64,000 nt of DNA from UBA1351 sp963677885 (GCA_963677885.1 OY782500.1:558001-622000); one strand, 5' to 3'. Positions 27,387 through 37,465 are shown, counted from the first letter of the stretch. Numbers and translations are program-made. Notes: a model not told the origin generated them from the letters alone.

Positions 27387-28472
27387 TTAGACCGAAAACG
27401 TCTCAAATAGAGCTTCCCATTGCTTCACGATATATGATTGACTAAACTTCTCACTGTTTTCTACACATTTCTTTGACATTTTAACCCTAATTTCCTGGTC
27501 ATCAATTAACTTTTGTATATAACCAGACATATCATCAACATTAAATGCTTCTATTAAAAAGCCACTGTCTCCATGATCAATGATTTCATTTGGTCCTGTT
27601 TTTATATCGAAACTAACCATAGGCAACCCTAAGGATGTAGCTTCTAGCAAAACCATTGGAAATCCCTCATATCTTGATGTCATTACCAGGAAAGAATACG
27701 CTGTGTAAAGCTCATAAATATTGCTCACTTGGCCTTTTAGAACAAGGCGGTCACTGAGTTTGTTTGCATCTATTTGAGTCTTTACAGATTCAAAGTCTTC
27801 ACCATCTCCATAAATATCCCAGGTCCAATCAGGATTATCACTTAAAACCTTCTTAGCCACCTCAATTAAGGCTGGGTAGTTCTTTTGGTATGTTAGTCTA
27901 CCAACACTCATTATCTTCCTGCTATGACTGTCATATGGACTTCTTAAGGCTATTAATCTCGGATCGACCGGATTATATATTTGATACAAATGATCCAGGG
28001 CATATTTTTTATTGAGATTTTCCTGGTCTGATTTTGTTAACACAACCATGGCATCACATCTTTTAATCCCAAAGTCCCTGGCTTTAGCCTGGAATTTATG
28101 GTCACTTGTAATGTTCATATTACTGTGTTCCCAACCAATACATTTGGTCTTCGTCAATCCGCTTCCAAGAATGGCCAAAGGAAAATACAGTGCTCCACAG
28201 GCTATCAGTATATCAATTTGATTAACTTTTAAATATTTCCTCAAACGGAAAGGTCCACCACTAAGAATAGCTTTTGTCATGGTCATATGATGGTCTAAAA
28301 GATAATCTTGCCTAACCCTTTGATCCAAGTCATAAATATTTGGCTCACTTTTTTTATTGTAGCTTAATGTGAAAATTTCATGTTTTTCACACATTTCATT
28401 TACCAGTAAAGAGGTGACTCTACCAATACCACCATTGGCAGTGAACCCTCCTAAAAGGAAACATATTCTCAT
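27387..28472 (-). CDS. glycosyltransferase family 4
   Basis: 361 aa GT-B enzyme. The start RICFLLGGFTANGGIGRVTS has the GGIG donor/acceptor loop of GT4 proteins. IMSVGRLTYQKNYPALIEVA near 188 is the usual C-domain start, and SRYEGFPMVLLEATSLGLPM near 270-289 contains the E-x7-E catalytic motif. It probably adds the second or third sugar to the lipid-linked unit. Confidence 0.9.
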   Translation of the reverse strand: MRICFLLGGFTANGGIGRVTSLLVNEMCEKHEIFTLSYNKKSEPNIYDLDQRVRQDYLLDHHMTMTKAILSGGPFRLRKYLKVNQIDILIACGALYFPLAILGSGLTKTKCIGWEHSNMNITSDHKFQAKARDFGIKRCDAMVVLTKSDQENLNKKYALDHLYQIYNPVDPRLIALRSPYDSHSRKIMSVGRLTYQKNYPALIEVAKKVLSDNPDWTWDIYGDGEDFESVKTQIDANKLSDRLVLKGQVSNIYELYTAYSFLVMTSRYEGFPMVLLEATSLGLPMVSFDIKTGPNEIIDHGDSGFLIEAFNVDDMSGYIQKLIDDQEIRVKMSKKCVENSEKFSQSYIVKQWEALFETFSV

Positions 28473-28501
28473 ATAATCGCTCTCCCTATTACAGCTTATA
28501 C

Positions 28502-29626
28502 CTATTTCTGCCAGGTTGTAATATTAACTATTTTTGCATAACTCTGTATAATTTTAACTACTTTAATACTTACATTCTCATCTGAGTAATCAAGGGCTTT
28601 TTCAACCGGTTCATTATTTTCACGCATTTGCACTGCAAGTTCAAGACCTTGCATGACATCCTCACTCTTTATACCACCAATAACAATTGTTCCTTTATCC
28701 AGTACTTCCGGTCTTTCAGTAGATGTTCTGATTAAAACACCTGCGAAGTCCAACATGGCTGATTCCTCTGATAGGGTTCCTGAATCTGATAAGACACAAA
28801 AACTATTTAACTGTAGTTGGTTATAATCATGATATCCAAAAGGCTTTAAGTTTTGAACCAAAGGATGAAATTTAAAATTTCGTTTTTCAATAAACTTCAT
28901 ACTTCTAGGATGTGTCGAATAAATAACCGGATACTGATAATACTCAGCAATCTCATTAATACTAGTCATAAGACTAATAAAATTTTCTTCATTATCAATG
29001 TTTTCTTCTCTATGAGCTGAAACAAGTATATATTTACCTTTTTCCAGATTTAATCGTTCAAGGACATCACTGGTGATAATCCGGTCATATGAACTTTTAA
29101 TAACTTCACTCATTGGTGAGCCGGTTACAAAAATTGTCTTACCATCTATACCTTCTGACAGAAGATAACGTCTCGAATGCTCCGTGTATGGTAGATTAAT
29201 ATCTGAAATATGATCGACAATTTTTCTATTAATCATTTCCGATACATTCCAGTCCCAACAACGATTACCTGCTTCCATATGAAAGATTGGTATCTTCAAT
29301 CGTTTAGCAGCAATTGCACTAAGGGCAGAGTTTGTATCACCCAATATAAGAAGTGCATCTGGTCTTTCTTTTTCAAGGATTTCATAACTTTTAGCAATAA
29401 TATTGCCTATTGTCTCACCAAGGTGATTGCCAACACTATCCAAATAGTAATTTGGTTCCCTCAATTCCAAATCTTCGAAGAACACCTTATTAAGGGTATA
29501 ATCCCAGTTTTGTCCCGTATGTATAAGCAAATGATCAAAATACTTGTCACATGCCTTAATAACTTCCGAAAGTCTAATAATTTCAGGCCTGGTACCAATA
29601 ATCGTAGCAACTTTTAGCTTATTCAA
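28502..29626 (-). CDS. capG: UDP-GlcNAc C2-epimerase family, UDP-L-FucNAc synthesis
   Basis: 374 aa non-hydrolysing 2-epimerase of the WecB/CapG/FnlC family. Landmarks are GTRPEIIRLSEVIKACDKYF near 11-30, HTGQNWDY near 37, GDTNSALSA near 96, VSAHREENID near 204 and SDSGTLSEESAMLDFAGV near 281. It follows capE and capF directly, which is the set that turns UDP-GlcNAc into UDP-N-acetyl-L-fucosamine; this enzyme does the last C2 epimerisation. The same fold makes UDP-ManNAc in other settings, but context favours CapG. Confidence 0.9.
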   Translation of the reverse strand: MNKLKVATIIGTRPEIIRLSEVIKACDKYFDHLLIHTGQNWDYTLNKVFFEDLELREPNYYLDSVGNHLGETIGNIIAKSYEILEKERPDALLILGDTNSALSAIAAKRLKIPIFHMEAGNRCWDWNVSEMINRKIVDHISDINLPYTEHSRRYLLSEGIDGKTIFVTGSPMSEVIKSSYDRIITSDVLERLNLEKGKYILVSAHREENIDNEENFISLMTSINEIAEYYQYPVIYSTHPRSMKFIEKRNFKFHPLVQNLKPFGYHDYNQLQLNSFCVLSDSGTLSEESAMLDFAGVLIRTSTERPEVLDKGTIVIGGIKSEDVMQGLELAVQMRENNEPVEKALDYSDENVSIKVVKIIQSYAKIVNITTWQK

Positions 29627-29629
29627 CGT

Positions 29630-30736
29630 CTATACCTCCAAGTAAAATGTGTCTGGATTTTCTGGGTCGAACTTTTCGTTAGCCCACATAATAGTAATCA
29701 AATCATTACTTCCGATGTTTTGAATAGAATGGGTATATCCTGTAGGAATATCAACAACTTCTATTTTTTCATCAGATGTATAATACTCGATTACTTTATC
29801 TGTAAGGACTTGCCTAAACTTAATTAAAGCTTTCCCCTGGACAACGATAAACTTCTCATTCTTTGAATGATGCCAGTGATTTCCTTTAGTAATGCCAGGT
29901 TTCGTAATATTGACCGATACTTGACCCCGATCATCACTTTTCAACATTTCCGTAAATGACCCCCGTTGATCGGTATGCATCTCCAAGGGATAAGAAAACT
30001 GACCTTCAGGAAGATAACTAAGATAGGTGCTGTATAATTTTTTATAGAGTTCTTCCCCACAATTGGGAATTTCCAGATTTTCACGAGATAATTTAAATGA
30101 TTGAATGACCTCTGCCAATTCTCCTAAACTAATTTGATAATTGATATCTACAGAATAAATTTTATCCTCGTATATAGTATTCTCTTCTAAAAGACCTGTG
30201 AAGGTTGTCAATACATCATCGATATAACAAAGCGTCAATACATGGCCAGGATCATTGATTTGTATACTTAATCCATGAGCAATATTATGGCAGAATGTGG
30301 ATACAACTGAATTATAATTAGGCTTTGACCACTTTCCAAAAAGATTTGGCAATCTAAACACATAGACCTTTGACTTATTTCTCCTGCCGTACTCTCTCAG
30401 AAGATTTTCGCCCTCTAATTTACTTTTTCCATATGGATTATCTAGTTCAGCTTGAATCGATGAGCTTAAGACTATGGGAACAAAATTTTTCTCTTCCTCA
30501 AATATTCCTAAAATTTCCTCTAATAGGGTCACATTACCCTTCCTAAAATCTTCAGTTTTCTCAGGCCTATTGACCCCGGCTAAATGAAACATAAAATCAC
30601 ACGATTGTATATAACCTCTTAATTCTTCAAGAGAAGTATCCACATCATATCTGTATACACTATATCCATTATTCTCAAGTTCAAGACATAAATTCTTACC
30701 AACAAATCCATTGGAACCAGTGACTAAAATATTCAT
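29630..30736 (-). CDS. capF: CapF-type bifunctional reductase/epimerase for UDP-L-FucNAc
   Basis: About 368 aa from the chosen start. The N-terminal SDR domain opens MNILVTGSNGFVGKNL and has FHLAGVNRPE near 63 and YGKSKLEGENL near 114-124. The C-terminal cupin (GNHWHHSKNEKF near 288-299) has the histidines that bind zinc in CapF. CapF epimerises C3 and reduces the 4-keto sugar made by CapE. I chose the ATG at 30,736, which follows AGGATGG and lies just after the capE stop; the longer form would overlap capE. Confidence 0.93.
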   Translation of the reverse strand: MNILVTGSNGFVGKNLCLELENNGYSVYRYDVDTSLEELRGYIQSCDFMFHLAGVNRPEKTEDFRKGNVTLLEEILGIFEEEKNFVPIVLSSSIQAELDNPYGKSKLEGENLLREYGRRNKSKVYVFRLPNLFGKWSKPNYNSVVSTFCHNIAHGLSIQINDPGHVLTLCYIDDVLTTFTGLLEENTIYEDKIYSVDINYQISLGELAEVIQSFKLSRENLEIPNCGEELYKKLYSTYLSYLPEGQFSYPLEMHTDQRGSFTEMLKSDDRGQVSVNITKPGITKGNHWHHSKNEKFIVVQGKALIKFRQVLTDKVIEYYTSDEKIEVVDIPTGYTHSIQNIGSNDLITIMWANEKFDPENPDTFYLEV

Positions 30737-30737
30737 T

Positions 30738-31754
30738 TTATTCCCATCCTTCCAATTCTCTTTGTACATAATCAAGATTTAGAAGAACTTCCTTAACCTC
30801 GTCAATATTAAGTATTCTTGTATTGTGAGAATTATATTCTTGTTCAGTTGATAATTCCTCGGTCCCTTCTATAAAGTATTTGTCATAGTTCAAATCCCTT
30901 TTATCAGCTGGAACCCGATAAAAACCGCCCATATCAATCGATCCAATATATTCCTCTTTAGTTAATAGGGTTTCAAACAATTTCTCACCATGTCTTGTTC
31001 CAATAATTTTTGTTTCACCCTTGTAGTTAAAGATCTCTTTAATAGCCTGTGCAAGGATACCAATTGTACAAGATGGTGCCTTTTGAACAATAATATCTCC
31101 CGAATCAGCATTTTGGAATGCAAAAACAACCAATTCCACTGCATCTTTCAAATCCATTAGGAACCGTGTCATTTCTGGATTTGTTATAGTAATTGGTTGG
31201 TTATTCTTTATTTGTTCAATAAACAGAGGGATGACAGAGCCACGTGAAGCCATAACATTACCGTATCTGGTTCCACATATCAGCGTTTTGTCTGGTGAGA
31301 TTGTTTTAGATTTTGCAATAAAAATCTTTTCCATTAATGCTTTAGATATTCCCATAGCATTAATCGGGTATGCAGCTTTATCCGTTGAAAGGCATATAAC
31401 CTTCTTGACCCCACTGCTAACAGCGGCATTAAGAACATTCTCAGTACCCAACACATTTGTTTTGACTGCCTCCAGTGGGAAGAACTCACATGATGGTACT
31501 TGTTTTAAGGCTGCAGCGTGAAAAACATAGTCCACGTTATGCATGGCATTTTGAATACTGTTAATATCTCTTACATCACCGATATAAAAGCGAATTTTAT
31601 CATTCTTATACTTCTTTCTCATATCATCCTGCTTTTTTTCATCTCTTGAAAAAATTCGAATTTCTGAGATATCGGTTTTTAAAAACCTATCTAATACGGC
31701 GTTACCAAAAGAACCCGTTCCACCTGTAATCAGCAACGTTTTTCCATCAAACAT
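30738..31754 (-). CDS. capE: UDP-GlcNAc 4,6-dehydratase/5-epimerase (CapE/FnlA)
   Basis: 338 aa soluble SDR. LLITGGTGSFGNAVLDRFL starts at residue 6, AAALKQVPSCEFFP is near 80 and the catalytic LSTDKAAYPINAMGISKAL near 124-142. GTRHGEKLFETLL near 247 is typical of FnlA/CapE. It begins UDP-L-FucNAc synthesis and is followed by capF and capG. A promoter-like sequence lies about 100 bp upstream, so this probably opens a transcript that reads on to 23,341. Confidence 0.93.
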   Translation of the reverse strand: MFDGKTLLITGGTGSFGNAVLDRFLKTDISEIRIFSRDEKKQDDMRKKYKNDKIRFYIGDVRDINSIQNAMHNVDYVFHAAALKQVPSCEFFPLEAVKTNVLGTENVLNAAVSSGVKKVICLSTDKAAYPINAMGISKALMEKIFIAKSKTISPDKTLICGTRYGNVMASRGSVIPLFIEQIKNNQPITITNPEMTRFLMDLKDAVELVVFAFQNADSGDIIVQKAPSCTIGILAQAIKEIFNYKGETKIIGTRHGEKLFETLLTKEEYIGSIDMGGFYRVPADKRDLNYDKYFIEGTEELSTEQEYNSHNTRILNIDEVKEVLLNLDYVQRELEGWE

Positions 31755-31850
31755 ATCAAATCTCCTTATCTCTCTCTACAATGACGAAGTAATTATATTT
31801 AGACACTGTAAGACTGATTCTTACAGCAAATACGAACACTAGTTAAGAAT

Positions 31851-31879
31851 ACTTTATCATTGAACTCTATAATTGTAAA
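31851..31879 (-). promoter_or_regulatory. predicted sigma-A promoter for the capEFG operon
   Basis: On the minus strand TTTACA, a 17-base spacer, then TAAAGT, about 95 bp ahead of the capE start. The -35 box matches 5 of 6 consensus bases; the -10 box is weaker. Confidence 0.5.
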
Positions 31880-31930
31880 GGTTTATATCCCCTTGAAATA
31901 GTTATAAAGACATGCTATTTTCCAAAAAAA

Positions 31931-31950
31931 AGTAAGCATAAATGCTTACT
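31931..31950 (-). terminator. intrinsic terminator after the TagB/TagF-like gene
   Basis: AGTAAGCA pairs with TGCTTACT around a 4-base loop and is followed on the minus strand by eight T residues. It ends the transcript carrying the gene that stops at 31,966 and lies just ahead of the capE promoter. Confidence 0.9.
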
Positions 31951-31965
31951 TTATATCCTCATACT

Positions 31966-33096
31966 TTAATCTAATAAAAATGTATCAACCACCCTTTGGG
32001 CCAGTTTCCCATCACGATAGCTATTAAACATTTCATTCACCTTTTTACGTTTTACACTATACTCGTCGAATCCAACATGAACATCCTCAAGATAGTTAAT
32101 GATTTCATCATAGTCATTTATATGGTGTCCAGGCAAATATTCTAATACATCATCAAAGAAAAAGCCTGTAATGTACTCTTGATTATCTTCCATTGTAAAC
32201 CCTATCGGCCTATCCAGCAAAAGGTAGTCAACATATATAGACGAAAAGTCAGTAATCAAGGCATCCATTTCGGAAACCAGACCATACAGCTTAATATTCT
32301 TGCTATCGATATCATCATTTGTAAGGAAGATAATGTTTTCTAAAGAGTTCAAGTTGATATAAGTCATATCCTGGGCTGGATGTAGTTTAACAATCAATAA
32401 CTGATTTCTTTTTTCCAACTCAGCATTTAAGGCATCCAACATTTCTTCACTTCTGACAATTGGAATACCATATGGAATTTCAACCTCTTTATGAAATTCC
32501 TGACGACCACTTTTATGCTTACGAAAAGTAGGCATCCACATAATTACCTTATCAAACTGCTTACCACTTAATTTTACCATCTCATGAGATGGTTTAAACA
32601 ACAAATCATTTCGTATATTACCAAGTGGCAACAACTGATCAGGCTTACATGATAAAAATTTTATGTAGGAATCCTTAAAAAAATCACTACTATATAATAC
32701 ATAATCGAATCCATAACCCAAATCCATAAAACTCGGATTCTTCACACCGGTTCCATGCCATAGATTCACAAAAACTTCCTTACGATTAAGCTTTATCAAA
32801 GGAGATCGATGAGAAAAGAAGGCAAATTTTGCAACTGATAAATAATATATATACTTGATTGTATCTCTAAATCTACCGGTAAAAGCACCATGAAAGGTCA
32901 CATTATCTATATAGACATCTCGAAACCGTTCAGGATACTCAACCAGCCAGATAAGTTTGAATTTCTGATTTAACCCAACATCAATCATATAATCAAACAA
33001 AGCTCGTGTATTGTCACAATAATCACTATGACTTTCAAAAAGAATCATATCTTTCTGTGGTAACAGTCTTAATAAACCCTTAATAATTTTTTTCAT
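31966..33096 (-). CDS. CDP-glycerol/ribitol glycerophosphotransferase family (TagB/TagF-like)
   Basis: 376 aa of the Glyphos_transf family, which adds glycerol- or ribitol-phosphate units from CDP-alcohols to teichoic-acid-like or capsular chains. Typical segments are NLWHGTGVKNPSF near 112, MWMPTFRKH near 190, IVKLHPAQDM near 233 and the acidic LITDFSSIYVDYLLL near 282. Membrane-associated but without clear transmembrane helices. The CDP donor could come from the IspD/TarI-like enzyme at 11,534. It is followed by a strong terminator. Confidence 0.85.
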   Translation of the reverse strand: MKKIIKGLLRLLPQKDMILFESHSDYCDNTRALFDYMIDVGLNQKFKLIWLVEYPERFRDVYIDNVTFHGAFTGRFRDTIKYIYYLSVAKFAFFSHRSPLIKLNRKEVFVNLWHGTGVKNPSFMDLGYGFDYVLYSSDFFKDSYIKFLSCKPDQLLPLGNIRNDLLFKPSHEMVKLSGKQFDKVIMWMPTFRKHKSGRQEFHKEVEIPYGIPIVRSEEMLDALNAELEKRNQLLIVKLHPAQDMTYINLNSLENIIFLTNDDIDSKNIKLYGLVSEMDALITDFSSIYVDYLLLDRPIGFTMEDNQEYITGFFFDDVLEYLPGHHINDYDEIINYLEDVHVGFDEYSVKRKKVNEMFNSYRDGKLAQRVVDTFLLD

Positions 33097-33125
33097 ACAT
33101 CCCCTATCTTTAAATCATTTTATAT

Positions 33126-35147
33126 CTATTTATAAAAGTACCTTAACTTATCATTTGGATCGTCGATTGAAGTATTCTCAGAAACAATATAATCAATGTA
33201 TTGATTGGAACTTACATTATATGTTCTAAGTACATATCCATCTTTAGTATAGGCAGTAAGACCGTCAACAATGGTAGTTTCCACTAGATCTTCATAATAT
33301 ACTGCTGCATTCACAGAATTAACAACAGTTACATTTTTAAGTCTTACATCACTAATACTATGTTGTGGATTAATTCTTCTAATGACAACTCCCCAGTTAC
33401 CAGTAGTAACATCATCTCCAAATTCTAAGTATACATTCTCAAACCTAGCCTTTTTAACAGCCCATATACCAAGTCCCGTACGCGTATTTGCTTCTGCCCT
33501 AATATTAATCCCCTTTAGGTTCTTAACCGTTACATCAGCGAAATTCGTATTGGTAGTCGATATAATATATATGGTGGAATTGCATCTTTCCATATATAAG
33601 TCTTCTGCATAATGGGTTCCTTTTCGGTAACCAATTCCAACACTGCAGTTATAAGTATAAAGGTCCTTAATATTGCTATTATACCCATCGATATAGAAAA
33701 CCTTATCTCCGGATAAAGTATCACGCCTTGCATCAACTCCTTCGAAATACGAAGAGTCAGTCTCTTTATTGTTAATGTACACATCCGAACAGTTATCACT
33801 TCCAAAATTATTTCGAAGCTTTAATTGTTCAAATCTAACATTCTTTGTTCCGTCTCCTAATACAATTCCATGATAGGAAACATTCTTTACCTCATTATCG
33901 TAGAAGGTTACATTGTCACATTGTCCAACCCATATTCCAATGGTTTGAACCTGACTTGATACTCTGGATTTATTTCCATCTACTACAAGACCTTTGATCA
34001 TCGTATCCTTGGAGTCAACAACACCAACAGCTGCATCACCAATATAAACCGAATTCCCGAATCGAAGAGCATCTGACCATCCGGTAAATCCGTCTTTTAT
34101 CTTAATTACAGTATGATTAAAATCAATCACAGTGTTATTCATATTTGCGATGACGATTGGACGGTCAAAAAAATAGGTCCCACTATCCGGAAAAACAATA
34201 CTTTCTCCATTATGTTCTTCAATAAATGATCTGATTTTACTTGCTTGATTAACACTATTTTCAACTAATAATTCTTTAGGCACAACCACAGGACTTTCAG
34301 TCACAGTAGTCTCTCCGCTACCAGGAGTTAGATTGCCGGAAGTATCATCAGATTCATCAACAACTTCATCTATTTGACTATCTTCTCCACCCGCAGCATC
34401 CGTGGGACTAGAATCATCTTCTGCAGCATCTGCCTCTGCAGGACTTCCAGAGCTTGGAATCAATTCATCAGAAAGGGCATCGTTCACCACCATCAACAAC
34501 TCTTCTGGCACAATTTCCAACTTTAAAGCTGTGTCAACGCTAATCTTTTCCTCATTAACTAGAGTCATCAGTAACGTCTCTTCACTTTCCTTCATCGGTA
34601 TCCCATAGGCCCGGTATAAAAGATCAACTGATTCACCCCGACTTATTAGATAATTGTCACTTTCTTCGTAATCTACCAAACCAATTTCATAGGCTTTCTC
34701 AACAACCTTTTCCCATGAAAAATCACCCTGTAAATCACTATAATCCAGCAAGCGTATCAACATAGTTAAAAAGGAATACAAATTAATTGGTTCAGAACCA
34801 CCAATATAATCTTCCCTCATACCTCTAATAAGCTGATGCTCCAAAGCATAATTCATATAAGGTACAGCCCATTCTTTTACATTATGATGGCTTTCCATAA
34901 AGGAGCTATAAGTTAAAGCCTTTTCCTCTTCACCAATTGCCCTGATAATAAGAGCCACACATTCTGAGCGGGTTATCTGGCGGTCAAGCTCAAGTCCATC
35001 CAAGGTTCCTCTCAAAACTCCAACTTCACTCATAATCTCATAACTGCTTTTACCACTTGTTTCAAGACTAATACTGTCAATTTTACCATATTGAAATATA
35101 ACATTGATTATCATCACGAAAACCAACAAAAAAACAAACTTCTTCAT
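33126..35147 (-). CDS. SLH-anchored beta-helix surface protein
   Basis: About 673 aa. The N-terminus (MKKFVFLLVFVMIINVIFQY) is a signal peptide; I chose this ATG because GAGGAG sits 4-5 bases upstream. About 30-200 are SLH domains (GVLRGTLDGLELDRQITRSE and later WAVPYMNYALEHQLIRGM). An acidic Ser/Asp/Glu-rich linker (about 225-290) replaces the PVVEE stalk seen in the homologue at 20,401. The C-terminal 370 residues form the same right-handed beta-helix (FYDNEVKNVSYHGIVLG, VFYIDGYNSNIKD, NTRTGLGIW). It is probably displayed on the wall through secondary wall polymer. No riboswitch is visible upstream of this copy. Confidence 0.83.
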   Translation of the reverse strand: MKKFVFLLVFVMIINVIFQYGKIDSISLETSGKSSYEIMSEVGVLRGTLDGLELDRQITRSECVALIIRAIGEEEKALTYSSFMESHHNVKEWAVPYMNYALEHQLIRGMREDYIGGSEPINLYSFLTMLIRLLDYSDLQGDFSWEKVVEKAYEIGLVDYEESDNYLISRGESVDLLYRAYGIPMKESEETLLMTLVNEEKISVDTALKLEIVPEELLMVVNDALSDELIPSSGSPAEADAAEDDSSPTDAAGGEDSQIDEVVDESDDTSGNLTPGSGETTVTESPVVVPKELLVENSVNQASKIRSFIEEHNGESIVFPDSGTYFFDRPIVIANMNNTVIDFNHTVIKIKDGFTGWSDALRFGNSVYIGDAAVGVVDSKDTMIKGLVVDGNKSRVSSQVQTIGIWVGQCDNVTFYDNEVKNVSYHGIVLGDGTKNVRFEQLKLRNNFGSDNCSDVYINNKETDSSYFEGVDARRDTLSGDKVFYIDGYNSNIKDLYTYNCSVGIGYRKGTHYAEDLYMERCNSTIYIISTTNTNFADVTVKNLKGINIRAEANTRTGLGIWAVKKARFENVYLEFGDDVTTGNWGVVIRRINPQHSISDVRLKNVTVVNSVNAAVYYEDLVETTIVDGLTAYTKDGYVLRTYNVSSNQYIDYIVSENTSIDDPNDKLRYFYK

Positions 35148-35236
35148 AAATCTCCTCGCCATTAACCTAAACATTTACTGCCTCACGTACAATATTGTAA
35201 AAGTCTACCATATATGATATTGGCGAACAATAGTAA

Positions 35237-36385
35237 TTATCGACTAGCATTCAGCATCTCAAGATAACACTTTTGAACCGCTAGATTATAGTCTTTTTCA
35301 ATGTTTTCCAAGTATGAAAATCGTTTACCCACCTTCTCTAAAAATTTCTCCTCATCAAGATCATGGGCCTTTCGAAGAGCCTCTACCAACGCATTGCTAT
35401 CACAAGCCGTAAAGACGAATTCTTTATCTACTAAATCATGGTTAGTAAAATAATCTAAATCCGAGACAATTGGGAGAATATTAAACTTGCCTACAGTTGA
35501 TAGAACTCCACTATTACCCACTTTTTCATATGGAAACACCACATAATCAGCCCAATGAATAGCTTCCAGATATTCTTGGTCAGTTAATCGCTTTATCTTA
35601 AGAATCACATTCCTATAATCGCTTATCTTTTCGAAGTCACTGTGGACCTGTTCCGGATCACGGCCGGCAATTTGCAATTGATAATCTGGTCTATCACCAA
35701 TTTTTGTCCAGGCATCGATCAGATAATTAAGGCCTTTTTCTTCCCTAATTACACCTATAAACAAAAATTTCTTTATAGGATCAACTTTATCACTAATCCT
35801 TTCTTTACCTACCGACATGTTCCCTGCCACTAATTTTGAGATATCCATATCCGGAAAACCATATTGATAGATTTTTTGAGATTTCACATTGTAGGCACTC
35901 ATCAGCAATTTCTTTGATTCTTCATTATGTACAATCAAAAAATCTGCATATTTATATATTTTCTCATAGTTAATGAATGATGTAGATTTAAATTCAGACA
36001 CGTCATGACAGGTAACAGCAATTTTTACTTGCCTGTTAAACAGTCTCATTACTCGAAAGAGGATCAAACACCCCGGCAGATTATTAAGTGAGTAATTAAT
36101 CAGCTCCGGTTTGTCTTTAAATGCTTCTAAAATGATTTTCAAATAACCCATATATTGTTCTAACAGACGTATTGGTTTCCTAAGTTTCGACTTAACCACG
36201 AAGCTATTATTATCCTCGTGCTTTTCACTGAACTTAAAGAAAATTCTTTTTGCATCTTCATAAGCAAAAGGATAATAATGATTCACAAACAACTTTTGAC
36301 TAACACTTCCTTTAAGAGCCTCATATATCCGGTCCAAATACAACCCACTATTTCCTGGCGAGCTATAATATATATGATAAATCAT
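35237..36385 (-). CDS. glycosyltransferase (GT4-like, GT-B fold)
   Basis: 382 aa. It starts MIYHIYYSSPGNSGLYLDRI with the small loop typical of GT-B enzymes. FLFIGVIREEKGLNYLIDAW near 209 is the classic beginning of a GT4 C-terminal domain, followed by IAGRDPEQVHS and VVFPYEKVGNSGVLSTVGKF near 293, which contains the usual donor-binding region. It is the second gene after the terminator region at 37,430. Donor unknown. Confidence 0.8.
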   Translation of the reverse strand: MIYHIYYSSPGNSGLYLDRIYEALKGSVSQKLFVNHYYPFAYEDAKRIFFKFSEKHEDNNSFVVKSKLRKPIRLLEQYMGYLKIILEAFKDKPELINYSLNNLPGCLILFRVMRLFNRQVKIAVTCHDVSEFKSTSFINYEKIYKYADFLIVHNEESKKLLMSAYNVKSQKIYQYGFPDMDISKLVAGNMSVGKERISDKVDPIKKFLFIGVIREEKGLNYLIDAWTKIGDRPDYQLQIAGRDPEQVHSDFEKISDYRNVILKIKRLTDQEYLEAIHWADYVVFPYEKVGNSGVLSTVGKFNILPIVSDLDYFTNHDLVDKEFVFTACDSNALVEALRKAHDLDEEKFLEKVGKRFSYLENIEKDYNLAVQKCYLEMLNASR

Positions 36386-36389
36386 ATGT

Positions 36390-37313
36390 CTACCCCATTA
36401 ATTTTCCTTTAATATATCGATGAACTGGTCTCATTATTTTATATTTAAATATAGCATTCTTTAACGAATCACTAAAGCTTCGTTTGAAAAAATCACGTTC
36501 TAAATGCTCGAATTGGCATAGATACTCAGTTGTATCCAATATTTCATCACTATAATTTTGTTCAGTTTTATCGATATACTTCTCGCTAAATCGACTGTGA
36601 ACGCCACTACCATCCATCCCTACATTATCAATCAGGCTAACTGTAGGATTAATACATACCCCATCATGCTCAACAATATTAAAACACCAGAAAATCGCCC
36701 AAGAATTCACCAATTTGTTAAGTTGGAAATTCATCATGATACGATACTGTGGATTAATACGATCTATTTTGTTCAAAAAATCTCGGTTTTTCATCAATCG
36801 TCGATACTTGTTTTCATCATGTTCAAACAGTTCCCATCGATCTTTCCATGTTGCCCAGCCCCATGATGTTGGAATATTAGTAAAATATGCTTCATACTTA
36901 TATGTCTGCGGTATTTCAATAGGATAACGATATCCATTGATTGTCATCACTTTTTTACGTTCCTCATACAATCCCAAATATTTCTTCATATATAAATAAA
37001 AACCTTCTAAAGGTACACAATCATCTTCAAGAATAATAACTGATTGATAATCTTCGAATATACGATTTATTCCCTGCCTGATATTCAAAGATAAACCAAG
37101 ATTCTCTTGATTTTTGAATATCTTGACTTGACACCAATCAATTTTCTCAACCATATCCAAAATTTCCAGATTCCATCTATGATTTTCATCACTGCCTTTT
37201 AGTGCATCTACAAACACATATAATGTTTCTATCTCATTCTTTTTCAAACCATCAAGCACTTTAATGGTGTGATCTGGTCTATTATAAACAAATAAAGCTA
37301 CCGGTACATTCAT
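36390..37313 (-). CDS. glycosyltransferase (GT2/GNT-I-like)
   Basis: 307 aa from the chosen ATG, which follows GGAGAGG at 8 bases; the longer form lacks a site. The N-terminus VPVALFVYNRPDHTIKVLDG and FVDALKGSDENHR near 34 fit a GT-A fold. The metal-binding stretch VIILEDDCVPLEGFY is near 100-114. SWGWATWKDRWELFE near 155 is a conserved signature of this capsule/LPS glycosyltransferase group. It forms a pair with the GT-B gene 4 bp downstream and is preceded by a 100-bp AT-rich stretch. Confidence 0.82.
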   Translation of the reverse strand: MNVPVALFVYNRPDHTIKVLDGLKKNEIETLYVFVDALKGSDENHRWNLEILDMVEKIDWCQVKIFKNQENLGLSLNIRQGINRIFEDYQSVIILEDDCVPLEGFYLYMKKYLGLYEERKKVMTINGYRYPIEIPQTYKYEAYFTNIPTSWGWATWKDRWELFEHDENKYRRLMKNRDFLNKIDRINPQYRIMMNFQLNKLVNSWAIFWCFNIVEHDGVCINPTVSLIDNVGMDGSGVHSRFSEKYIDKTEQNYSDEILDTTEYLCQFEHLERDFFKRSFSDSLKNAIFKYKIMRPVHRYIKGKLMG

Positions 37314-37428
37314 ATCATTTACCTCTCCGTTGCATATATTATTTTTTGTCATCTTATCATAAAAAACGCATCAATACAACTTGACTCATCATCCTTAAAC
37401 AACAATATTATTTATGTCTTTATATAAA

Positions 37429-37452
37429 GAAAGCCCCGTTATACGGGGCTTT
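37429..37452 (-). terminator. intrinsic terminator after the first LPEAGG surface protein
   Basis: GAAAGCCCCGT pairs with ACGGGGCTTTC around a 2-3 base loop, followed on the minus strand by TTTATAT. It lies just past the stop at 37,466. Confidence 0.85.
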
Positions 37453-37465
37453 CCAAGTATGTTAA

